A stretch of 64,000 nucleotides of DNA from the NCBI GenBank assembly GCA_028707275.1, contig JAQTUP010000001.1, forward strand, positions 729,945 through 793,944. Reading direction: 5' to 3'. Positions 8,942 to 16,541 of this stretch are shown one piece after another (the first letter of the stretch is position 1; each line of letters starts with the position of its first letter). Under the pieces are notes generated by a model. The model worked only from the letters and a program-made list of their open reading frames with translations, did no database searches and had not been told where the DNA came from. Position numbers and translations under genes: made by a program. Source of the DNA: Gallionella sp. (GTDB lineage Bacteria > Pseudomonadota > Gammaproteobacteria > Burkholderiales > Gallionellaceae).

Positions 8942-9646
8942 ATGACCGAACCTGTCCGTCTCGCAAAACGCCTCATCGAATTAGTCTCCTGCTCTCGCCG
9001 CGAGGCCGAACTGTATATCGCCGGGGGCTGGGTCACGGTCGACGGTCGGGTAGTGGAAGAACCCCAGTTCATGGTATCCGGTCAAACCGTCGAGCTCCAC
9101 CCGGACGCCCATCTCATCCCGGCAGAGCCCGTGACCATCCTGTTTCATAAACCGTCTGACATGAATGCCTGCGATATACAGATCAATACCGACACGCAAT
9201 CAGCGGACGACCACTCGGGCATGCACCTGCTCCGGCAGCATCTTTTAAAACTGGCCGAGTGCACGCCGCTTGAGCGAAATGCGGGCGGCCTCCTGGTGTT
9301 TACCCAGGACTGGCGGGTCGCGCGCAAACTGCGTGACGATGCGGCGACCATAGAACAGGAATATGTCGTCGAGGTGGCAGGCGAACTGACTTCCGACGGC
9401 TTAAAACTGCTCAACCACGGACTCAGATTTAACGGTCGCGCCCTGCCTCCGATCAAAGTCAGCTGGCAAAATGAGACCCGGCTGCGCTTTGCCCTCAAGG
9501 GCGTGATACCCGGACAAATCGCGCATGCCTGTCAGGCCACAGGCTTGCAACTGTTATCCATGAAACGCATACGCATAGGCCGTGTCGCCATGAAAAAACT
9601 GCCGCCCGGGGAGTGGCGTTATCTCACGCCTGACGAACGTTTTTAG
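8942..9646 (+). CDS. RsuA/RluF-type pseudouridine synthase with altered catalytic motif
   Basis: The product has 234 residues. An N-terminal S4 RNA-binding domain (~5-55, LVSCSRREAELYIAGGWVTV) precedes a PseudoU_synth fold (~63-225, ending VAMKKLPPGEWRYLT). In this family the active site reads GRLDxDTxGLL, where the Asp is essential. Here the equivalent segment is PLERNAGGLL (109-118), so Asp is replaced by Glu111 and the flanking residues also differ. Either this is a catalytically altered branch that binds rRNA, or it uses Glu. The frame is intact and the surrounding family motifs are kept, so this is not simple decay. Confidence 0.8.
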   Translation: MTEPVRLAKRLIELVSCSRREAELYIAGGWVTVDGRVVEEPQFMVSGQTVELHPDAHLIPAEPVTILFHKPSDMNACDIQINTDTQSADDHSGMHLLRQHLLKLAECTPLERNAGGLLVFTQDWRVARKLRDDAATIEQEYVVEVAGELTSDGLKLLNHGLRFNGRALPPIKVSWQNETRLRFALKGVIPGQIAHACQATGLQLLSMKRIRIGRVAMKKLPPGEWRYLTPDERF

Positions 9647-9822
9647 CCGAAAACTCCTCACCCGGCAGACCCGGGCCCGCGCGCCGTCTCAACTTTTCAG
9701 CTGAGTCGTTCCTGATAGAATAGCCGCGCGGCCACCGGATTACCGGCAGCTGAAAGTTATTGCTAGATTTAACCGCAAGCTTGGCATATTCTAGGCGCTG
9801 CACGACAATCATCGGAGGGCTC

Positions 9823-10248
9823 ATGGCAATTTACAGTTACTGGTTTTTGCTGGCGTTGGTCCTGCTTGGTCTGGAGATGGCGACAGGGACATTCTACCTG
9901 CTGTTGGTGTCTGTCGCGATGACCGTGGCCGGCCTCGCGGCATTGCTGAGCGCAGGTATTGAGTTGCAACTCGTGCTGTGCGCACTGACCATCATTTCCG
10001 GCACACTCATCCTGCGGCGCTGGAAAAAAGCTCGGGGTCGCCACGAGAGTTTCGCCAGCATGGATGTCGGGCAGCCTGTACAGGTATTGGCCTGGCACGA
10101 TGACGGCACAGCACGGGTTTCATACCGTGGCGCCGCTTGGGACGCGGTGCCTGAACACAGCGAAATGCCGCGTAACGGTACGTTCTACATCAAGGAAATA
10201 CGTGGCGCCACCCTGGTTATTTCGCATCAAAAACCGCAAAACCAATGA
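9823..10248 (+). CDS. NfeD-family membrane protein
   Basis: The 141-residue protein has two to three N-terminal membrane segments (~5-65) and a C-terminal OB-fold-like domain (~75-135, VGQPVQVLAW and GAAWDAVPEH). GGAGG stands just before ATG 9823; the longer frame from 9760 has no such site. NfeD proteins work with SPFH proteins in membrane microdomains, and the next gene 9 bp downstream is an SPFH protein. Confidence 0.85.
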   Translation: MAIYSYWFLLALVLLGLEMATGTFYLLLVSVAMTVAGLAALLSAGIELQLVLCALTIISGTLILRRWKKARGRHESFASMDVGQPVQVLAWHDDGTARVSYRGAAWDAVPEHSEMPRNGTFYIKEIRGATLVISHQKPQNQ

Positions 10249-10257
10249 GGAGGATAT

Positions 10258-11169
10258 ATGGAAATCAGTCTGTTTATACTGGCCGCAGCCGTCATTTTTA
10301 TTGTCAAGGCGCTCAAAGTCGTACCACAACAAAACTCCTGGGTAGTTGAACGGCTCGGGCGCTTCCATGCGGCATTACTGCCCGGGCTGAATATCGTGAT
10401 CCCGTTTGTCGACAGAATCGCTTACAAGCACATGCTAAAAGAAGTGCCGCTCGATGTACCGAGCCAGGTGTGCATCACTCGCGACAACACGCAATTAACG
10501 GTGGACGGCATCCTGTATTTTCAGGTGACCGATCCCAAGTTAGCCTCCTATGGCACCAGCAATTACATCGTGGCGATCACCCAGTTAGCCCAGACCACAT
10601 TGCGCTCGGTCATCGGCAAGATGGAACTGGACAAGACCTTTGAAGAGCGAGATGACATCAACCGCGCCGTGGTAGCCGCTCTTGATGAAGCGGCCACCAG
10701 CTGGGGGGTGAAAGTATTACGCTACGAAATCAAGGATTTGACGCCGCCCAAGGAAATTTTGCACGCCATGCAGGCGCAGATCACCGCCGAACGCGAGAAG
10801 CGCGCGCTGATTGCGGCATCCGAAGGGCGCAAGCAGGAGCAGATCAACATTGCCACGGGCGAACGCGAAGCCTTTATCCAGCGCTCCGAAGGCGAGAAGC
10901 AGGCCGCCATCAATACGGCTCAAGGACAGGCCGAAGCCATCAAGGCCGTCGCCTCCGCCACGGCACAGGCCATCGAGCAGGTAGCCCAGGCTATCCAGTC
11001 GCCTGGCGGCATGGATGCGGTCAATCTGAAAGTCGCTGAAAAATATGTGGAAGCCTTCGGCAATGTCGCCCGAACAGGCAACACACTGATTTTGCCGGCC
11101 AATCTGGCAGATATGGGAACGATGGTGGCCACGGCCATGAGCATCGTCAAATCACAGACGCGTTCATAA
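10258..11169 (+). CDS. SPFH/Band 7 stomatin-like protein (QmcA/paraslipin type)
   Basis: The 303-residue product has one N-terminal membrane anchor (~4-20), an SPFH domain (~25-190, VVERLGRFHAALLPGLNIVIPFVD and VDGILYFQVTDP), then a coiled coil rich in Ala/Glu (~185-245, AEREKRALIAASEGRKQEQ) and a short C-terminal tail. SPFH proteins form large oligomeric cages on the membrane. GAGGAGG between the NfeD stop and this ATG marks a two-gene operon. Confidence 0.9.
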   Translation: MEISLFILAAAVIFIVKALKVVPQQNSWVVERLGRFHAALLPGLNIVIPFVDRIAYKHMLKEVPLDVPSQVCITRDNTQLTVDGILYFQVTDPKLASYGTSNYIVAITQLAQTTLRSVIGKMELDKTFEERDDINRAVVAALDEAATSWGVKVLRYEIKDLTPPKEILHAMQAQITAEREKRALIAASEGRKQEQINIATGEREAFIQRSEGEKQAAINTAQGQAEAIKAVASATAQAIEQVAQAIQSPGGMDAVNLKVAEKYVEAFGNVARTGNTLILPANLADMGTMVATAMSIVKSQTRS

Positions 11170-11224
11170 GCGGGGGAGGCTGACAGGCTTACCAGCCCCT
11201 CCTGTGTGCCAGGCGGGGCGCCTG

Positions 11225-11419
11225 CTAACTCAGCAATTCATTTTCGATATCATCCAGAGCTTTTCGCATCTGAGCCACGATAAGCTGGTCTGCGGCGCGT
11301 TCATCAATTTCCGGAATATCCAGATCGAAAATCCGGAGATACTTCTCAAACACCTTGCGCATATCCGCAACGATTTCACGATGCCGCGCCTGCAATTGCA
11401 GCGGGTCAACTTTTCCCAT
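11225..11419 (-). CDS. Small acidic helical protein, paralogue A
   Basis: This 64-residue protein shares with the one at 12270-12452 the core FDLDIPEIDERAADQLI..MRKALDD. GAGGA lies 7 bp before the ATG. Function is unknown. The two paralogues lie on either side of an M90 peptidase gene on the same strand, so they may act with it. Confidence 0.7.
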   Translation of the reverse strand: MGKVDPLQLQARHREIVADMRKVFEKYLRIFDLDIPEIDERAADQLIVAQMRKALDDIENELLS

Positions 11420-11479
11420 AATCTTTTCCTCTTTAAAACAAATCTAGTCGCTGAATCTGCGGACAAACGGTATGGTAAA

Positions 11480-12247
11480 TTATCGCACGACAGAATAAAA
11501 ACGTGTCAGCTGCCTGTGTACACCGGGATAGCCATTTTTCAAAATATCCGGCGCGGTAAAAAAATACTCGCTCAATACAGCGAAAAATTCGGCCGGACTG
11601 GTCGCAGCATACGGGTTAATCAGGGGGGTTTGTCCTCTTTGCACTTGCTGACACAGCAAGTCATAGGCGGCGCTCAAATCCTCCGCCCATCTTTTCCGGC
11701 TCATGCCTGAGCGTAACAGAGGCATGCCGTTCATCACGCCATTGATGCCGTCCAACTTGTGCGCGAACTCGTGCAACACGACATTGTGCCCGGGAATACC
11801 ATGGCGAGTATCGCGCGCAACATCGTCCCATGACAAAATCACAGGCCCTCGCAGCCACGCTTCACCGCTGAGGACGACGGCTTCGTTGCGTATCAGGCCG
11901 ACCGCGTCCCTTTGTTCGTGATTAACGCGGAAAACACCGGGATAGAGGATCACCTCGACAAAATCATCAAAGTAGTCGACATCCAGATTCAAAATCAGCA
12001 GGCAGGCCTGAACGGCCACCACTACACGCATCGACAGCGTCACGTCCAGACCCTGTACGCCGACAATTGACTTGCTGTGCAAAAACCACGTCGTCAACTC
12101 GCGCAGATGCGCCATTTGCACGGCATCCAAGCTACGCAACAAAAAAACATCTCGCGTTGCATTATGCCAGACAGGATGCGGAAGCGGGCTGTGCCTGAGC
12201 ATTTGACGCCTGCGCCAGCGCCGTACTGCATTACCCCAGGAACCCAT
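11480..12247 (-). CDS. MtfA-like zinc peptidase (M90 family)
   Basis: The product has about 255 residues with zinc motif HEFAHKLD (159-166) in the MtfA context (GHNVVLHEFAHKLDGING) and the later SPAEFFAVLSEYFF glutamate helix that supplies the third ligand. E. coli MtfA is a cytosolic aminopeptidase that binds the Mlc repressor; no Mlc-like gene is visible here. The start is uncertain: ATG 12247, or TTG 12259 in frame, neither with a clear ribosome site. It lies 22 bp after the end of paralogue B and 60 bp before paralogue A. Confidence 0.85.
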   Translation of the reverse strand: MGSWGNAVRRWRRRQMLRHSPLPHPVWHNATRDVFLLRSLDAVQMAHLRELTTWFLHSKSIVGVQGLDVTLSMRVVVAVQACLLILNLDVDYFDDFVEVILYPGVFRVNHEQRDAVGLIRNEAVVLSGEAWLRGPVILSWDDVARDTRHGIPGHNVVLHEFAHKLDGINGVMNGMPLLRSGMSRKRWAEDLSAAYDLLCQQVQRGQTPLINPYAATSPAEFFAVLSEYFFTAPDILKNGYPGVHRQLTRFYSVVR

Positions 12248-12269
12248 ATGTCGGTGCAACTGTTTGAAG

Positions 12270-12452
12270 TTACGCCGAAAGATCGTCCAGCGCTTTGTGC
12301 ATGGCAGCTAAAATCAACTTATCCGCCGCCGCCTGGTCAATTTCGGGAATATCCCAGCCGAATATTGCGCGATATTTTTCAACCAGCTCGCCCATATCTG
12401 TCGCAATTTCACCTCGGTATGCATCCAACTCCAGCTGTTCCATTTCCTTCAT
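12270..12452 (-). CDS. Small acidic helical protein, paralogue B
   Basis: This 60-residue protein has core FGWDIPEIDQAAADKLI..MHKALDD, clearly related to 11225-11419. AGAGG stands 7 bp before the ATG. It is the first gene of a probable three-gene minus-strand unit with the MtfA-like peptidase and paralogue A. Confidence 0.72.
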   Translation of the reverse strand: MKEMEQLELDAYRGEIATDMGELVEKYRAIFGWDIPEIDQAAADKLILAAMHKALDDLSA

Positions 12453-12474
12453 GACAATGCCTCTTTATCGTAAG

Positions 12475-12765
12475 TTAGTCCCACATGACATCGTTTTTTG
12501 CACGGGCTGCGGCAGTAAAAAGATCCAGCAAGGGTAAGCCCCGTTTAACCAGGCTCACATCTGACTCATCCGTATCCGCATCCTGCCCCGCTCGTCTTGC
12601 CTGATCGATTGCAGCGCTTAACCTGCCCAATGCTTCAGGGACATCTCTTGCCAGAATTGCGCTGGGTATGGTTCCGCTGTGACCCATTATTTTCAACATG
12701 GACAACGCATCATTTCCGAACATGATGATATTGGCATGTGCATCGGTTTTGAATGTAACCAGCAT
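12475..12765 (-). CDS. DUF1840 family protein
   Basis: The 96-residue protein opens MLVTFKTDAHANIIMFG and has LSMLKIMGHSGTIPSAILA, the pattern of DUF1840, a betaproteobacterial family of unknown function. It lies 22 bp upstream of paralogue B on the same strand and may head that unit. Confidence 0.85.
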   Translation of the reverse strand: MLVTFKTDAHANIIMFGNDALSMLKIMGHSGTIPSAILARDVPEALGRLSAAIDQARRAGQDADTDESDVSLVKRGLPLLDLFTAAARAKNDVMWD

Positions 12766-12889
12766 AAAAGACTTCCCAAAAGAAAACAGAAGAATACAAA
12801 AAATGACCTGTGAATTTTAGCCTAAAAACCCTTAAACCGCCCGCATGAAATCTCTTGCAAACAGACTCCGACTGGCCAAACGCGGCATC

Positions 12890-14317
12890 CTACATTTTCC
12901 ACTCCAGGTAGGAGTAAATATAGTTCGAGCCGCCATTAACGTTCCCCAAAAGTTGCGAGTTGCCGAAGATGCCTGAGCGGTGCGAGACACCAAAGCCCAG
13001 GTAAGTCTCGCTCAATGTACGGTTCCCGAACAGATCGCCCACGCTCACATCAATACTGGGATCGAGATAGTTCAACAGTTTGGATGAATTTCGCCCCCGC
13101 TGAGCCTGAGCACGCTGTTCGACGAATGGCACCTTTTGTGCGTATGAAACGCCGATTCCCATCCCCAATCGAGTTTTGACCCGCTCACTCCACGGAAAAC
13201 CGTAATAAAACACTTTCATATAAGCGTCAGCCTGCCAAAAATCCTGCAAAAGCCCGCGCTCGTCATGGTGCAGCAAACCCGCGTAGCCTACCACATCGAC
13301 AGGCCAACCATTGAGTCGCTCAATAAACGGCCGACCGAATTCAAGCGCGCTCACACTCGTCCGATCCGCAGTTCTGGTTGATGCGCAGGTAAATTCCATG
13401 ATGGACGCCAGGTTGCAATCGGTGGACCGGCCGTACATCACTTTGACAATCAGCGGCTTGTTTTCAGGCCACATGGCATGTTCGGGTGAAATATCGTACA
13501 TAAGCCCGAGCGCGCCTGTCATCTGCAGACGACTGTCCACGACAGGACTGCCACGAACCCCTTTTGCCCAGCGGGTGGCGGCGATACCCGCCAGGAGGCG
13601 CCATCGCTCGGTCAAATTGTACGCGCCATAAAGGCCGACCTGCCCGTTGACTCCGCTCCCCGGCTGGTATGCCGGACGAATCGCAGTGGCTTCACCGACT
13701 CTTACGCCGTAATAGTAATCATTCAATCTTGCATCGCGCACAGCGAGCATCAGATGGGGGCGCAACCGCCAGCGCTCAGTCTGCCACTCGTAGTTGTAGC
13801 CCAGGCGCAACTCATTGCCATCAGAGGCGCCTGTAATGTCGTGAAAATACTCTGCATACAGCGCGCCCCACTGCCCGCTGTGCTGATAACTCAGACCGAC
13901 ATCCGCACCGGCACTACGCATCGCCATCCCGGCCAGGCTGGAGGGCGCTTTGTCGTAGGGAAAACCTTCAAAACGGTGCGCTAAAAACACCTCGAAACGG
14001 TTATCGTTTCCGTCAATTATTTTCAGCCCGCCCCGGTAAGCGTGCAGGTAGAACTGTTCGCCTTCATACAGGTATAACGGGACGAGATCGTTCCGTGTCC
14101 GGCCATCACGATAAGGAGAATTCTCCATCCCGGTCGCAAAACCCATGCCGGCACCGCCTGGCGTGACCAGTATACTGCTAAGAGGATCACTGGTTGCAAA
14201 GGCCGCCTGGCTGCCAAATAACAAAATAATGACGACAAAACGGACCAGTTTGCGGCAAACCTCACTTCTAATGACACGCACAGGCGTTAACCCGACCTGG
14301 CCACACACATATGTCAC
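12890..14317 (-). CDS. MipA/OmpV-like outer-membrane beta-barrel protein
   Basis: The product has 475 residues at most. A signal peptide (LVRFVVIILLFGSQAAFA) precedes alternating aromatic/hydrophobic strands throughout and a terminal Tyr..Trp-Lys-Met strand. The opening (MENSPYRDGRTRNDLVPLYL..) resembles MipA/OmpV scaffolds, but the protein is longer than the ~250 residues usual there. GTG 14317 overlaps the previous gene by 4 bp; later GTG starts before the signal peptide are possible. No transport substrate can be named. Confidence 0.6.
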   Translation of the reverse strand: MTYVCGQVGLTPVRVIRSEVCRKLVRFVVIILLFGSQAAFATSDPLSSILVTPGGAGMGFATGMENSPYRDGRTRNDLVPLYLYEGEQFYLHAYRGGLKIIDGNDNRFEVFLAHRFEGFPYDKAPSSLAGMAMRSAGADVGLSYQHSGQWGALYAEYFHDITGASDGNELRLGYNYEWQTERWRLRPHLMLAVRDARLNDYYYGVRVGEATAIRPAYQPGSGVNGQVGLYGAYNLTERWRLLAGIAATRWAKGVRGSPVVDSRLQMTGALGLMYDISPEHAMWPENKPLIVKVMYGRSTDCNLASIMEFTCASTRTADRTSVSALEFGRPFIERLNGWPVDVVGYAGLLHHDERGLLQDFWQADAYMKVFYYGFPWSERVKTRLGMGIGVSYAQKVPFVEQRAQAQRGRNSSKLLNYLDPSIDVSVGDLFGNRTLSETYLGFGVSHRSGIFGNSQLLGNVNGGSNYIYSYLEWKM

Positions 14318-14601
14318 TTGAATTTTGAATGGGCGTCAGCCAGGCCTGCCTTGAGGTCGTCCCATACCTTATCCGCCGTATCCTTGACCTGCTCCCACGC
14401 TTCTGCGCCGGACTTCTCCAGTTCATGCATCTTTGCAGTGGCCGCCGCCAGTTTGATGCGCAGTTCACTCAGCGCCTCGGCACGCTTGATTTCCATACCG
14501 GCCCCGGCGTTGTCAGCTTTAGCTTCCAGCAAGGCGATCTGGGCACTCCACTCATTCAGTTGAGCTTTCATTTTTTGTTTATAGGCGTCTTTAATTTCCA
14601 C
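14314..14601 (-). CDS. Small coiled-coil stress-type protein (sll1863-like)
   Basis: The 95-residue, wholly helical, charged protein has the arrangement MEIKDAYKQKMKAQLNEWSA, a coiled coil, then AWEQVKDTADKVWDDLKAGL. This matches the sll1863-type stress family as I recall it. It lies 27 bp after the BON lipoprotein gene on the same strand and overlaps the MipA-like gene start. Confidence 0.7.
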   Translation of the reverse strand: MEIKDAYKQKMKAQLNEWSAQIALLEAKADNAGAGMEIKRAEALSELRIKLAAATAKMHELEKSGAEAWEQVKDTADKVWDDLKAGLADAHSKFK

Positions 14602-14628
14602 GACAAACTCCTTGAGTATTTGAAAAAA

Positions 14629-15084
14629 CTATTTGGCAGCCTGTATCATCAGGCGATTCTCGACCTCACGCACACCCGACACGGCTCCTGCCAGTGCACG
14701 GGCAGTATCGCTGTTTTGCTGAGAATTAACCGAGCCTGTCAGAGTCACGACGCCTTTTATCGTATCGACGCTGATTTGCAGTGTCTTGAGCCCGGGTTCT
14801 GCGAAGAAGGCGGCTTTAACCTTGGCTGTAATCTCGGCGTCTTCGATGCCCACGCCCGCCTTGTTACTCTGCTCCCCCAGTCCTTCGGCAACTTTATCGG
14901 CGGTATTGGATATTTTGTTGCCAGCATCAACGGCCGCATTGTCAATATGTCGGCCCGCATCACTGACCGACTGATCGATCTGTCTGCCCGCAGTTTCAGC
15001 AGGCCCCGGGTTATCACATGCGGCAAGACTGCCTAGCAACAGCACCGACACACTGACTGACTTCAAATTTTTCAGGATTTTCAT
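14629..15084 (-). CDS. BON-domain lipoprotein (OsmY-like)
   Basis: The 151-residue product has lipobox LGSLAAC (Cys~23), a helical linker with repeated DAG/NAA segments (~35-75), and one BON domain (~82-148, DAEITAKVKAAFFAEPGLKTLQISVDTIKGVVTLTGSV split over the fold). BON proteins bind the envelope and are often osmotically induced. It is first of a three-gene minus-strand unit. Confidence 0.88.
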   Translation of the reverse strand: MKILKNLKSVSVSVLLLGSLAACDNPGPAETAGRQIDQSVSDAGRHIDNAAVDAGNKISNTADKVAEGLGEQSNKAGVGIEDAEITAKVKAAFFAEPGLKTLQISVDTIKGVVTLTGSVNSQQNSDTARALAGAVSGVREVENRLMIQAAK

Positions 15085-15290
15085 TTTAACTACCTTTCAA
15101 GGCTGACTCATATCGCCAAAAGTTAATTGATTTAACGGATAGTTCAAGCGGAGAATGTATGACGTCCGCTGGAAAAACAATCTCCAACGGATCGTCTGAC
15201 AAGGTGCAGCGACCCGACTCACATAACATTTCTGACAGATTTCACGCCTTACTGCGCTCAACCTCAATGGCTTTGTGTTCGGGCCAGCCC

Positions 15291-16448
15291 TCACTTACTG
15301 GTGCGTGTTGCAGAAACTTCGACTTCGACGCGGCGATCAGGGGCAAGGCATGCAATCAGTGCACGGGTTACTTTTTTGCCTTTACATTGACCAGGGAGGG
15401 TCACAGGTTCTGCCCCGTCTACGCCGACAGCCTCAATTTTATCGGCCGGAATGCCTGCTGATTCTACAAGATAAGCCTTGACCGCTTCCGCACGGTGGGT
15501 CGACAGTTTCATGTTGTATGCATGAGAACCAATCCGGTCGGTATGACCTGTCACCTTGACGACTTCATAGTCAGCTCCGCTCAAATCAGCAGAAAACTTG
15601 TCCAATGCTGCGCGGCCGGCAGGTTTCACGTCCGATTTGCCGAAATCAAACAGCGAGTCAGCCGATGAATCCGCAGCAAAAACAGCCTTCCGGTAAACTG
15701 GCGGGGCGATCACGGCTACCGGCGCAGGTGGCGGCACGACAACCCGTTCTGGCACCACTACCGCACGCGTAACCTGTGCGGGTGCCGGCTTTTCAACACC
15801 AAACCGATAGATCAGCCCGAGCGAGAAAAAATCAATGTCGCCCTTATTCCCGATAGCATCATTGATCCGGTAGCGCTCCCCCTCCAGACGCATGCCAAGA
15901 GATTCAGTAAAATCGTACTGAAGACCTGCACCAAACTTGTAGTTTATTTGGCTCTTGGTCGGATTGAAATTCAGCGGCACGACATTCAGGGCGGCTCCGG
16001 TTCCGCTAAAGGAGGTTTTGCTTTGCGCATAGTTCAGGCCCACCCGAGCAAACGCCGAGAACTGTTCGGTGACAGGCAAAATACCGACAGCGTCCAGGTT
16101 GACGCCCTGAATCTTGATATTGCCGTTCAGCGTTCCGGCAGGCAGCGTGGTCATTGCAAAACCAAACTGCCCGAGATCGAAATACCCCCCTTCGACGGCG
16201 AAATTCTTGCTGACCCGGTATCCGCCAAAAAGCTTATAGTCGGTTGCCCGATTGTTTTCGACGATAGCGGTCGTGGCAAGCCCTTGTGTCTGCAAATTGG
16301 CGATGTTGCGCGCATTGTCAATTTTAGTTCTCGACTGCCCCACGTTGGCCCCGACGTACCAGCCTGAATCGTCCGCCATTGCCAACGGGCTGACGATTAC
16401 GGCGAATGCCGCCATACCCAGCGTTCCTGTTGCTTTTGCTAATCTCAT
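15291..16448 (-). CDS. OmpA-family outer-membrane protein
   Basis: The 385-residue product has a signal peptide (to ~AMA), an eight-strand OmpA-type barrel (~27-215), a Pro/Val/Ala hinge (~225-255) and a C-terminal peptidoglycan-binding OmpA domain with FDFGKSDVKPAGRAALDKF and VTGHTDRIGSHAYNMKLSTHRAEAV. A Cys pair (LPGQCKG and IACLAPDRR) in the last 50 residues probably forms a disulfide, as in the OmpA-type protein at 34211. GGAG lies 6 bp before ATG 16448; TTG 16460 is rejected. Confidence 0.92.
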   Translation of the reverse strand: MRLAKATGTLGMAAFAVIVSPLAMADDSGWYVGANVGQSRTKIDNARNIANLQTQGLATTAIVENNRATDYKLFGGYRVSKNFAVEGGYFDLGQFGFAMTTLPAGTLNGNIKIQGVNLDAVGILPVTEQFSAFARVGLNYAQSKTSFSGTGAALNVVPLNFNPTKSQINYKFGAGLQYDFTESLGMRLEGERYRINDAIGNKGDIDFFSLGLIYRFGVEKPAPAQVTRAVVVPERVVVPPPAPVAVIAPPVYRKAVFAADSSADSLFDFGKSDVKPAGRAALDKFSADLSGADYEVVKVTGHTDRIGSHAYNMKLSTHRAEAVKAYLVESAGIPADKIEAVGVDGAEPVTLPGQCKGKKVTRALIACLAPDRRVEVEVSATRTSK

Positions 16449-16499
16449 GATTTTCTCCAAAATTTCCGGTGGATCAACTTTATCTTGATTTGCTGATCA

Positions 16500-16521
16500 G
16501 GGTCGGCAGCGCTGCCGACCC
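16500..16521 (-). terminator. Perfect 22-bp palindrome after the Ig/ice-binding gene
   Basis: GGGTCGGCAGC is followed directly by its complement. It lies 20 bp beyond the stop of the minus-strand lipoprotein gene and before the OmpA start. No T-run is seen. Confidence 0.45.
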
Positions 16522-16541
16522 TTGTGTTAATAGCTCATGCC

